A stretch of DNA of 64,000 bases from Hepsetus odoe (taxonomy: Eukaryota > Chordata > Actinopteri > Characiformes > Hepsetidae), in NCBI GenBank assembly GCA_017165825.1, contig CM029383.1, positions 13,674,008-13,738,007 of the forward strand. The letters are read 5' to 3'. A program made the translations under genes and the position numbers. Shown piece after piece: positions 40,401 to 50,605 of the stretch. The notes under the pieces were generated by a model. That model was not told the origin of the DNA. It ran no database searches and was given only the letters and a program-made list of their open reading frames with translations. Positions within the stretch are counted from its first letter, which is position 1, and the number at the start of each line of letters is the position of its first letter.

Positions 40401-43400
40401 CTAAAATAAAGCCTTTAGCAGCATTAGTAAGCAAACGCATGCTCTAACAGAAATGTTTCTGGGGACTGAAATTTATTTCATGGTTGCAATGCACTACCAT
40501 AATTAACAGTGTAAATTTATACCACTTATGCAGCACTGTGCAAATTAAAAAGGACCCCCCCCCACCACACTGTGATTATATCAGTTAATTGGAATTCAAT
40601 CAAAAAATTTTATCCCAATGCAATAACATTAAAATTTGTGATAATTAGTATATGTCCGTCATGTCGTCCTGGAGTTTCCATCAAATTTATTGATTATGAT
40701 GCCTATACACACCCACAAAACCTGGCGGTGAACACATGAGTTGAATCAATTATGTTTAAGCAGCAAACTCTTCTTGATATGGTCTTCCAGGAAAAGACCT
40801 AAAGAACTCTACTATACTAAAATCTATTTGAGGCATGGGTCATGAGAATAATGCTGAAATTTCTGCAGACAAAAATAAATTTTAAAAAAATTTAAATTGG
40901 TTCTTTGAGTAAAGCCATAGAAGTTATAGTTTTGCTCCCTGTTGAGCTGTGTTATTAAATGAGACGTGAGTGTAGAAAACCTTTTAAAGGTTTAAAGAAC
41001 CTTCACAATATAGAAGGACAAAGCAATTTAGGGCGTCCACACGAACCTTTACATTATTTGAATGTTCCACGAAGGTTCTTCACTTTCATGCATTTCAATT
41101 ACATAGTAGTTCTTTAAAGGTTGTTTAGGGGAGAAAAGGAAATCTACAGCATCACAGAAAGGACCCTTTCTGATACCTTTACTTTTAAGAGTTATTTAAG
41201 TTGTCCTGAAACATACCATGTTGTAATTTCTCAAAAAGCTACGATCAGGACTTTTATTTTGTACACACAGTTATCCAACCGCAACTGTTCGCACGCCCTC
41301 TCGTGGTCTCATTGGAATAGGAACTGGAAAAGCTCACCTGCTGCCTCTTCAAGAGCAAGATTCTGCACATGTTGTTCCAGACTCTTAATGTCAGTTTGCT
41401 CCAGATCTACAGTTTGCATGTGTAACACATTACTGCAGTAGAGAATAGAGACAGGCCAGATTAATGTTTATCTCAATCTAAAGCTCTCATTTTCACTGAT
41501 CTAGAGATCCCATAATCTGATTCAAATTAAATGTCTACTGGGCTCCTAGTAAAATGGATCAGATGTCTTATAGCAGAACACCCCAGTCTAAACCACAGAG
41601 GCTGGTGTAGCAGCAGGTTTTCAGTCCAACAAGAAACAGAACAAACTTATTCATTGTTTGATTCCTGAGATGAACTGATTATAGTGAAATAAGGTTCTTC
41701 TGTTAAATTAGAATGCAGTCTACAGTCATGTGTCCAAAAACACTGCTCACCATGTAGTGCGCCATGTATTGAATTTGCTGTTTTGTAATGCAATCTGAAT
41801 GTGTAGAGAAAACAGGTACATTCTTATAATGCACTCAAAGTATGAGACAATGTACATGAAAAGTAGGAATTTTGCTTGAAATTGACATGTACCCATGTTG
41901 TCAATTAGAGGAATACATGCATGTTAAATTTTGTTAACAGCAAATAATGGCATAGAGAAAATGACCAAAAGTGTGTTGTTTTTTTTTGTTTTGTTTTTTT
42001 AAAAATCATTTTACCAGTGAGTTCTTGACAAAGTCAATGCAACTCCCTATGAATGGAGTAGGAATGGAATAGTGTAAATGAGCAAGTGATTTAAGACACA
42101 GCAACTGTGGATTAGACACTCCTGTCTCAGAGCATCAGAAACACATGCATGCAGTACTCAGAACTGAATGACCCAAAAACCTATTTTAAGGAAGACTACA
42201 ACATTGACTCTGTAGTTTTATTCTGTCATAAGCAAACTAGGATTCTACTGCAAAACTACACCTAGTATGTTCAAGAGATTTTTTTTTAATATAATTTGGT
42301 ATTGTTTTACATTGTTTGGATTTCAGTTACACATAAATCAGAGATTAATGTCTGTGTGTGTATCTCTTTGCATCAAGTTGTTCATATAAATGAATATCTA
42401 CGTTAAAAGGTGAATAACAAAAATAGACAGAAATATCTGCTTATAGGATGTCTTTCATGTGGACACTTTGTTGTGGAGTTATCATTTCATACAGACAAGT
42501 CCTTCAAAATATGCTTGTAAAAAAAGAATGAATCAAATATGAGTAGGGGAGAGGAGGCTAGTAAAATTAGTATCCCTGCTGGAATTTGCCTTTATGTAAA
42601 GAACCACTAACCCAGAGTATGGAAGATAAACCTTAACCATTACAGTGAGTGTGACCTTGATATGAGCGGATCATTGAGTTGATGCTCAAAACGTTGCTTC
42701 ATGTACTCCAGGTTCTCCTCCTCCAGGCTCCTCACTGCTGCCTCCAGTAAAGAGACTTCCTCATGGTAGACAGCGAGCTGACATAGTATGTGATTACACT
42801 CACTTGAACAAGGTTAAGCCACTTTAAACTGTTTACTGCAGTTAAATCTATAATTAAGCCATTATAAATAAGTCAATTCAAAATGTGGGCTGCTTTATGA
42901 TTTATAAAGTGCTTTCAATATATATTTAGACTTCTGTATGTGTCTGTACCTCTGTCTTAAGCCAGTCATTCTCTTTGATCTCCTGGCAGCTGGATTTGTC
43001 GAGCTGTTTTATTGCTCTCTGTGAAAGCACAAGAGAGACATTAAAGCATATACTTACCCTACAAACAGAAAGATCTCTGGGACTATGTCTGTACCTCTGT
43101 AGCCTTTTGCTTCTTGTCATCAATCTCCTGAGAAATCTTCTTGTCATTTTTGGTAACAGTGGCCTTCATTGAATGCCTGATATTTTCTGTGACAAACAGA
43201 TATGCTTTTTAATTGGACTGTGTGATTGTTTTACTGATATTATATTGACTGATATTAGTGATAATTATGCATTTTGTGTACTTGTATTTTAAAGTAATTA
43301 TATCCTACATGTCTTTCACCATTTTCTCTTTCCCCTGAGGTCCACTTATGATGAAATAATTTATAATTTATCTAAATAACCATTGACCTAACTAGCTGCC

Positions 43401-45366
43401 CTATACAGAGGCTTTTCGAGAAGAATCTCAACCAAAACACTGCTTAAAATTGACTTATACTGATGATTTTTTATATACATATCACACTGAGTGGGGAACA
43501 TGTTTTTTGACATTTTTCCTATGAATTATAATTTACATTCTCATTTATACATGAATCATTTGCTCTTTACTATTAACTCAACTGCACTGAGAGAAGCCAT
43601 GTAGCCTTTCACTGTACCTGCATGTTTCCACTTCTATTCTATTCTGTTCTGCTTTATTCTATTCGGCTCTATTATGTTCTGTCATATTATCTATTATATT
43701 CTATTTTTATTATTATCAAAAGTAGCCAAAATAGAAATTGAATAATGAAAAAAATACCTGACATCTCCTCAAAGTTCTTCTGCAGATTGATGAGCTCTGA
43801 CTGCAGGTTCTGTATCTGCTGCTGATGTTTGATGCTTCCTACATTCTTATAGTTCAGCCACATCTGCTGTTCCTGTTGCTGCTCTGCAACCTGTACCTGC
43901 AGGCCTGCCAGATGCCTGCGCAGCTCTCACACACATACACAAAAATTCACATCTCTCTTACACAAACTGGGCAAACTGTAATACAAAGCTCTACTGGTGG
44001 ACCTATTTATTCATGTGTTCATCCACACACAGTTCACCAGAAGACATCAGTTCAGCAGAAGACTAACCATTTTCTATGCCATTTCCACCATGCAGACATT
44101 GTGTATATCTCATAATATTTTACGATGTAAAATACTCCTCAAAATACTCATCGCTAGGCTTTCAGCTAACTCATACTTAATATTATTGTTTGCAGCCCCA
44201 AAAGCATACCACAAATGAAATGAATGAAAGATGCATAAAACAGATCTACATCATAACCTTCCTAATAAAAGTGTGCAATAGAAATAGTCTTTTGTGTTGG
44301 AACTAATCCCCACTAGTTCCCACACTTGGCCAACAGTTTGAAAACCCCTGGTGAGACACATCCACTAATAAGGATGAGCAGAATCATGCCTTTAAAAAGG
44401 CAGATCATCAGACTGGGCTTGATTAAAGTGTATAAAATATACTTGTAAATAAAATATAAAATAATATAACATATCCATCTATTTTGTCTTATTTACTACA
44501 GGGAGCCCACCTTAAAAATGCTCTTCAACTACTGCTGTGTGTGTTAACATTCATAGCTGCCTGGATGGGTATGTTCGATTTCACTAACACATGCATATGT
44601 AAGTAAACCTGCTAGGTTTTCCTCCTGACTGTGTGCGAATTCTAAGTTGTCTTGCTTGGCTTGTTCTACTTGCTCCTTGTTGATGACTTCTCTGTGCTCC
44701 AGCTTCCTCTCCTGGTCTTTTGCTTGCTTGCACAGCACGTTGATATGAGCCAGCTGCTCCTCTCTCAGCTGGCACTGCTGGGGTACATCATCTGCATTTT
44801 ATCAGTATTTGATAGAAATGTCTGGAGCAAAGATGTACACTATAGAATGGTTTCCCACACTGGATTGAATCCTGAACTATAGAGGGTTGTAAATGGAGAA
44901 TTTTCATTTGCAGGTCATTTATATGCTTAATCACTGTATCAGAAAGAAGCTCTATATGTCTGAAACACACCAAAAGGCACCTGTTGTTTTGAATTTAATT
45001 GGTTACTTGATTGTCCACCTAGTGCTAACAAAGAGTTTAACACAACTGCTGTCCATGGTAGTCAAAAATGAGCACATCATAATTTCCAGTTGGACAAACT
45101 GCATCAGTGTGCTTGTTGGTGTTTTCCTGCAGTCTTACCAGTTCCTGGAGTTTTTTGTTCTTGGCTTCCAGCTCACGTATTTCAGTGCTAAATTCTTCCA
45201 TTTCTTTTCTTTTAACCTCAGTTCTGTTTGGGACATGACCAGGATCGTTCATGTTTAAAACCGGTTTAGCATAATAAATCCGTTTAAATCAACACTGAAC
45301 TTACTGAAACTGAATAAACGCCTCCGCCAGAGTAGTTTTGCCTTCATCAGCCCTCTTCGTGCTCAT
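37427..45366 (-). CDS. ccdc83: ccdc83, coiled-coil domain-containing protein 83, complete ten-exon model
   Basis: Exons in coding order (minus strand): 45366-45305, 45223-45139, 44777-44609, 43925-43758, 43186-43095, 43018-42950, 42777-42644, 41432-41338, 40130-39958 and 37597-37427. Lengths sum to 1218 nt, 405 aa plus stop; the human protein has about 413. Phases join throughout. Matches to recalled human CCDC83 include LNYKNVGS (human EYKNVGS), the IKENDWLKTE block, the MLLYGSQNY block (human YLLYEDEKDF), and VQMDPLEQKLLIVV in the last exon (human VNLGPLGVKLMSV). The first two thirds are Glu/Gln/Lys-rich coiled coil with no catalytic domain. The function is poorly known; I recall testis expression in mammals. 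The gene is convergent with picalm, as in human. Uncertain points are the exon 7 donor (42644 or 42656, both phase 2) and a CAGCAG acceptor at exon 3. Confidence 0.88.
38327..38450 (-). repeat. L2-type LINE 3' fragment
   Basis: The sequence from TTTACAGCATTCAGCAGATG through ACTTACAACAGGGCTTTG to CCAGCTCGGATCA closely matches the 3' end of the large LINE at 8347-8470. It is a heavily 5'-truncated copy within the last ccdc83 intron. Confidence 0.8.
38590..39290 (+). mobile_element. degenerate DNA transposon, unassigned family
   Basis: It begins with ACATTACAAAAAAAGTTAGA, close to a terminal motif of a fish DNA-transposon family I recall. The middle has GGGACATCATCAAGATAAAG, and the frame at 39008-39208 ends DWTVCSPDRSPTENVWRILN, similar to the DDE-region signature (SPDLSPIEN) of Tc1/IS630 transposases. 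A block GTGTTTGCAGGAAGAATGGT follows. The element is broken and antisense to ccdc83. Confidence 0.6.
39295..39510 (+). repeat. tRNA-derived SINE copy, plus strand
   Basis: The head GGTTAGGGACTAGGCCCCAG, the segment TTGAGCAAGGTACTGTACCC and the downstream ATCACTGCTCCC match the SINE copies at 49203 and 59328. The B-box is degraded (GTGAACTTGAATCC). Confidence 0.65.
40990..41125. repeat. possible MITE
   Basis: The motifs CTTTTAAAGGTTTAAAGAAC on the left and GAAGGTTCTTCAC with TTCTTTAAAGG on the right form imperfect inverted repeats around an AT-rich core. This pattern is seen in small fish MITEs. Weak. Confidence 0.35.
41433..42639 (-). other. ccdc83 intron 7
   Basis: AT-rich intron between exons 7 and 8. 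I see no repeat body, RNA gene or extra exon that keeps phase. Confidence 0.5.
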
Positions 45367-46060
45367 TTCCAGGCAGTAAAACTGTAATAACTGTAGTAAT
45401 TAGCTTTGCATGATTGACTGAAAACACGAGCAAGTCAGAGCTGTGGGTTAATTGGACACGAATGAATGCTAATGCTAATCACAGCACAGCACGGGAGCTT
45501 CTTAATAAGTAATATACATTGGAATCAAAAACACTGAAAATTTCAGGTAGCCTAAAGGTTTCTTACTTAATTCCGGTAACAGCTTCACTGACAAAACGAT
45601 GTTTTAGATGCTTGAACGTTTGTGCTTGCTGCCATGGGAACCACTGTGTGTTTACTTTCATAAAGTAGCCTATAGGGGGCGACATGGGCTGCGTCCCAAA
45701 CTACACACTTCCCTGCTTTACAGACTGCACTACCGAACGTGCATCTATGAGTGAAGTACTATGTTTTACCTATTATTTTAGTGCGGTAGGTTGAGGTTGA
45801 GGTTTGGGATTCAGCCCAAAGTGCTGAAACTGGCCCAACCGGGAATCAAACACCTCACTGTGAGGCAACAAATCTAAACACTGCTCCTGTCCATTTGTAA
45901 TTTGTGATTTTTTTTATGTTAGAATTTTATGGAATTTTTGATAGTATACATTTTCATACATTTGACATACATCACACAAGTCCATAAATGAGGAGAACCT
46001 AATTAAACAAACTGAAAAAAGATTGTGTTTGGACTTTTATTGAGGAAAAAAGACTAAACT
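45367..46060. other. ccdc83 upstream region
   Basis: Holds the likely ccdc83 promoter, including the X-box candidate, and a tRNA-like reversed SINE scrap at about 45825-45895 (ACCGGGAATCAAACACC). No coding evidence. Confidence 0.45.
45629..45643. promoter_or_regulatory. candidate RFX X-box upstream of ccdc83
   Basis: On the minus strand this reads GGTTCCCATGGCAG, an imperfect palindrome close to the RFX X-box consensus (GTNRCC, a short spacer, RGYAAC). It lies about 265 bases before the ccdc83 start codon. RFX factors drive many ciliary genes. This is a motif match only. Confidence 0.35.
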
Positions 46061-46061
46061 T

Positions 46062-46109
46062 TTCTTCTTCTTCTTCTTCTTCTTCTTCTTCTTCTTCTTC
46101 TTCTTCTTT
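46062..46109. repeat. (CTT)n microsatellite
   Basis: Sixteen or so CTT units immediately before the 3' end of the reversed RTE-like LINE fragment. It probably grew from that element's tail. Confidence 0.9.
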
Positions 46110-46870
46110 CAGCTGTTCTCGTTTAGGGGTCGCCACAGTGCATCAACTGTCTTCATTTCTTCCGGTCCACTGCATCTTCCTGCTTCAAACCGACCACCTT
46201 CCTGTCCTCTCTCACCACGCCCATGAAACTCCTCTTTAATCTCCCTCTTCTCCTCTTTCCTGGCAGCTCCATCTTCAACATCCTCCTTCCAATTAAACCC
46301 TCGTCTCTCCTCTGGACATGTCCAAACCAACGCAACCTTGCTTCTCTAACTTTGTCTCCAAAATGTTCAACCTGAGCTGTCCCTCTAATATACTAATTTC
46401 TAATCCTGTCCATCCTCGTCACACCCAACGAACATCTCAGCATCTTTAACTCTGACACCCCAAGCTCTGCCTCCTTTCTTTTCATCAGTGCCACTGTCTC
46501 CAGCCCATACAACATAGCTGGTCTCACTACTGTCCTGTAATTCTTCCCTTTAACTCTAGCTGGTACCCGTCTGTCACAAATCACTCCACCCATTCCATCC
46601 TGCCTGCACTCTCTTCTTCACCTCTCTTCCACACTCGGCATTACACTGAACTGTTGATCCCAAGTATTTAAACTCCTCCACCTTTGTCACCTCTACTTCC
46701 TGCATCTTTACAACTCCACTTTCCTTCCTTTCATTCACACTCATGTGTTCTGTCTTTGTCCTACTCACTGTCATTCCTCTCTAGAGCAGATCTCCATCCC
46801 TCCAGGTTCTCCAAAAGCTGCTCCCTACTCTCACTGCAGATCCCAATATCAACAGTCTTAGATATCAGCT
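46110..46870 (-). mobile_element. RTE-like LINE 3' coding fragment
   Basis: On the minus strand, successive frames give CSESREQLLENLEGWRSALE, EEFKYLGSTVQ, VKGKNYRTVVRPAMLYGLET, GVTRMDRIRN and RWFGHVQRRDEGLIGRR in the order of the post-catalytic part of a fish endonuclease/reverse transcriptase LINE. The catalytic core is absent upstream and frames are broken. The (CTT)n at 46062 marks its 3' end. Confidence 0.82.
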
Positions 46871-48550
46871 AGGGAAATTTAGATTTAGTTCACAGGTATC
46901 CTGACACTTTTCTTTTTAATCTGCTGGTATAATTTTGAAAGAATTGTAATCAATTGAGAATTAATTGTATATTTTATAATTAATGGCTATATAAATGGTG
47001 ACAAACCATTAAACTTTCACTAGCATTTTGACTGGTCCACACAATCTTTAGTAAACTGTGATGGGAAGGAATATTCTTTATAGACAGCAGTGGCTTTCCC
47101 TTTGTAAGAAGAAAGGGATGGGGTTAGGCTTTTAGTTGCTTAGAAGCCAAAACTACCCAAACTATTACACATCTCGCTTTTGGAGTTTTCAGAGTCTTTG
47201 TTGGTGAACCACTCCTCCTCCTTGCATTTTCTTCATGTGTAAGAAGCCTGTCTGACTGTGGATTGGTGGGGTCAGAATACTTTAGAGATGATTTTGCAAC
47301 CTTTCATAGGAGCCTCAATGATTTATATATGCTGCAATGACTGTTGATGATATGACCATTGTATGTAGAATGCAAATGTTTATTAAGACATCATCATAAA
47401 AGTGTTGTCAAAAACCCTCCTGAGGAAATTAGTTAGCAATGCTCAGAGACCCATTAGTAACTGAGTAACACACCAAGGTATGCTGAGTTGGTTAGTTGTT
47501 CTCTTGTTTTGAAGTACAGTAGATTTAGTATGCAATTTCCTGCTGTTACTGCATAAAATATTTCCTGCAATAATACACGTGGATTATAGAAAATAATTTA
47601 ATCTTATAAAAATAATATAATCTCACTAATGACAGACAGGAATGGGAATAGAATTGATTGCTGACCACCAGTCCTGGAATTTCCATTCACAGCTGATTCG
47701 GTGCAAACAGTTGCTCTCCGAGGTGCTGAATCCGTAAAACTCCCAACTCCCAAGCCAACACTTCTGACAGCAAGACAGAGCCACCAGATCATCCAATCAC
47801 CTGATCATCCAGCCACCAGATCTTAGACACTTAACTAGGGTTGCATTGCGACTAAATCAAGCACAGCTTACACTGGCTGATGTGATGCAGTGAAGTAGGT
47901 GAGTAACTGCACAAGAACCTTTTTGGTTGTCACTGCCACACAGAGGATTCCAGTGACTCCATCCCTAGGCCACATTTGACTTCACTCATGGTCCTGCTGT
48001 AGCTGTGTCAACAGCTTCTAAGCTCCAATACCAACAACCTGCTTACTAATAGTGACACTTCCGCCACAGTTTGTAAATGAAAAAATCGCAGTTAATTTGT
48101 CACTCATTCTGTTCCTTCAGTGGGTGGTGTTAGCTCATTCAGGGGCTCAAACTTGCCCATTTTCACTTAATTTATATTTAGTAAAAAAAATTCATTCTTC
48201 AATTAAATAAAGTGCCACAATTAAAGAGTCCCAGGGCTTTTTTGTATGAACCATTTCCCTACTGACCACTTTCAAAAGATGCTCCTTTGAATACCAGAGG
48301 ATATGAAAATGCAGCCAAGTTATTCCTCTGTGATACACAAATCCCAGCTGTGGTAAGCCTTGTTTGCAGGAGTTCAGAACTTGTTGCTGCTTTTCCCCGA
48401 GAGTCTCTTTTCCCTGAGACTCTTGATCCCGAACACTCTAATAAAAGTTGGGATAACACTTTTCAAGTGTTTATCCACTTTGTCCTGTAGTGACTAAGTT
48501 GTCTGCTGTTATCAATTTGAGAATTCCTCAAAACAACTTTTTTCTTCAGT
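46871..48550. other. intergenic stretch without recognised feature
   Basis: AT-rich sequence between the LINE fragment and the SINE at 48555. Open frames are short and lack family signatures. I see nothing to annotate. Confidence 0.5.
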
Positions 48551-48554
48551 CTAT

Positions 48555-48735
48555 CCATCCATCCATTTTCTGCCACTTCTCCCAAACAGGGTCGCAGGGG
48601 AGGCCGGGGCAGGTCGCCAGCCCATCGCAGGGAGGGCACCTTGCTCAAGGGTACCTCAGGGCAACCCATTGGGAAGGGGTTCGAACCCCCGATCCTGTGG
48701 CTGATGCCCTAACCACTAGGCCACCGCTGCCCCAT
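48555..48735 (-). repeat. tRNA-derived SINE with intact A and B boxes, minus strand
   Basis: The reverse complement begins GGGGCAGCGGTGGCCTAGTG, where TGGCCTAGTGG fits an RNA polymerase III A box, and GGGGGTTCGAACCCC follows as the B box. The body then shows TTGAGCAAGGTGCC and ends in GGATGGATGGA repeats. It is not a tRNA gene: no cloverleaf follows the B box. Confidence 0.8.
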
Positions 48736-49202
48736 TTCTTCAGTCCAATCAGTTCCAATAAATAAGAATAACTGTTGTTAAAAATTCTCCACCAAAACCT
48801 TGCATGCATAACGGCTGAAGCTGACCAATTTATGTAACAGAAATCGACAGGGATGGAGTGCAGCTTGGTTACAACCTTATTCAGCATTCAGAATGTAGCT
48901 TTGGGCATTAGAATTGATATTTGCTGACTGAATAGCGGAGATGAACAACCTGTTGCAGCCTCAGTCATTTTTATCTGTTAATCCATAATGACCTGTTTAA
49001 GTACTTTTCATTTAGTGACATCCAACATCACATCTTCTGTAATTCCAAATAGATCCTGTAGAGGCCTCTTCCCCATAGTAGATCGTTGAGACCTCAACAA
49101 TGGGAGACGGATGGGGGGTGAATTCACTTTAAAGACAGAACTACTGGTAAAAGAAGGAACTGAACATGACTGCATAACATGTTTGACAATCACCAACCAG
49201 CT

Positions 49203-49412
49203 TTTTGGGAGGCAGCGGTTAGGGAGTTGGCCCCAGAGTCAGAAGATCATGGGTTCGAATCCCAGATCTGTATGTTGCGCTGAGGTACCCTTGAGCAAGG
49301 TACCATCCCCATCACTGCTCCCCGGGCACTTTCAATAGCTGCCTCCTGTTGCAAGGTGTGTGTGTGTGTGTTGTGTACTCACAATAACGAGAATAGTCAC
49401 TTTCACTTTTGA
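49203..49412 (+). repeat. tRNA-derived SINE, plus strand
   Basis: A degraded A box in GGCAGCGGTTAGGGAGTTGG is followed by the B box GGGTTCGAATCCC, then TTGAGCAAGGTACC, ATCACTGCTCCC and a (GT)n stretch. Related to the copies at 39295, 50695 and 59328. It ends about 550 bases before the vps26b start. Confidence 0.75.
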
Positions 49413-49734
49413 GTCATAGATTCCAAGGATTAAGCAAATTTTTATTTGACCCCACATTTTTCAAATCATTGGTGCATTAAGTGAGCTGCTGAAGCTCTTT
49501 AATCTTTTTAAAAATGTTTCTACTGTCATGCCTGAACTGATCTTGATATAATGGTCTTCGTTCCCTGTGCATACCAAAGAAAAGAAATGTTTAAAGATCA
49601 ACATAGAAAAAATACTTTCTTTTTATAGTATTTCTATTTTTTTATTACGAATTATTTTTTTTAGGATTTTTTAAAACACGGACTCGCATGACATAAAAGA
49701 CGTGACAGAAAAGGACTTTTATTTTGGAAAAAGG

Positions 49735-49963
49735 AACTTCCCGTGGCCTCGTCAGGCGGACTCCTAGCGTCTCCGTTTTCACGGCGTTCGGTTGCGGAAA
49801 AATCTGATGTTCCTGCGGATCGTATGAATGAGGATAAGTGCGCTGAGTGTTTTGTGCAGGTGAGGCAGGCCGGGCGGGCGGTGTGTGAGTGAGTGAAGCG
49901 GCGCTGTCTCCATGCTGATCAGCTGTTCCTGTAGAAAGAGCTTCAGGGTGTAAACGGAACAGA
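49735..49963 (+). promoter_or_regulatory. vps26b promoter / 5' UTR, CpG-rich
   Basis: This stretch is clearly richer in GC and CpG than its surroundings (repeated CGG, GCG and GGCGGG-like words) and runs into the vps26b start codon, which has A at -3. No TATA box is evident. It looks like a CpG-island promoter with a short 5' UTR. A donor-like CAGGTGAGG at about 49858 could allow an alternative leader. Confidence 0.55.
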
Positions 49964-50214
49964 ATGAGCTTCTTCAGTTTCGGCCAAAGCGCTGAAATCG
50001 ACATAGTTTTGAATGACGCCGAGACCAGGAAAAAAGTGGAACACAAGACAGAAGATGGGAAAAAGGACAAGTACTTCTTGTTCTACGACGGAGAGACGGT
50101 TTCTGGGAAAGTCAGCGTAACGCTCCGAACCCCGGGAAAGAGACTGGAGCACCAGGGAATCAAGATCGAGTTCATTGGACAGATTGGTGAGAAGCATCTC
50201 TAAACAAGTCCCAA

Positions 50215-50254
<40 letters not shown>

Positions 50255-50544
50255 CCAAACAGGTGATGTGTGTGTCACATCCCCTCAGAGAAACGTGTGT
50301 TTATTTGGTTAAGACGCCTCGAGGACCAGCGGCTGTCCAGATGTGGAGGTGGATACAGATTAAAGTGAAAATTCGAATCATTCACGAGATGTCAAGATCC
50401 TGCTGTTTCAGTCTCGTGACACATGTCACATCCGCCGGAGAAAGAGCTTTTATCAACCGCCCTTTGGCCCTTCGCACGTGATGAGTGGAGCTTCCTCAGT
50501 GGAGCTGGAAACACTCCGTTCCTGCATACCTTAACCCCCCCCCA

Positions 50545-50605
<61 letters not shown>

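Noticed and set aside
48655..48735. tRNA gene on the minus strand
   Set aside because: A and B boxes are present, but no full cloverleaf or acceptor stem follows, and the unit continues into a SINE body.
49943..50278. 111-codon minus-strand frame over vps26b exon 1
   Set aside because: It is antisense to a well-supported exon and continues into a (CA)n repeat.
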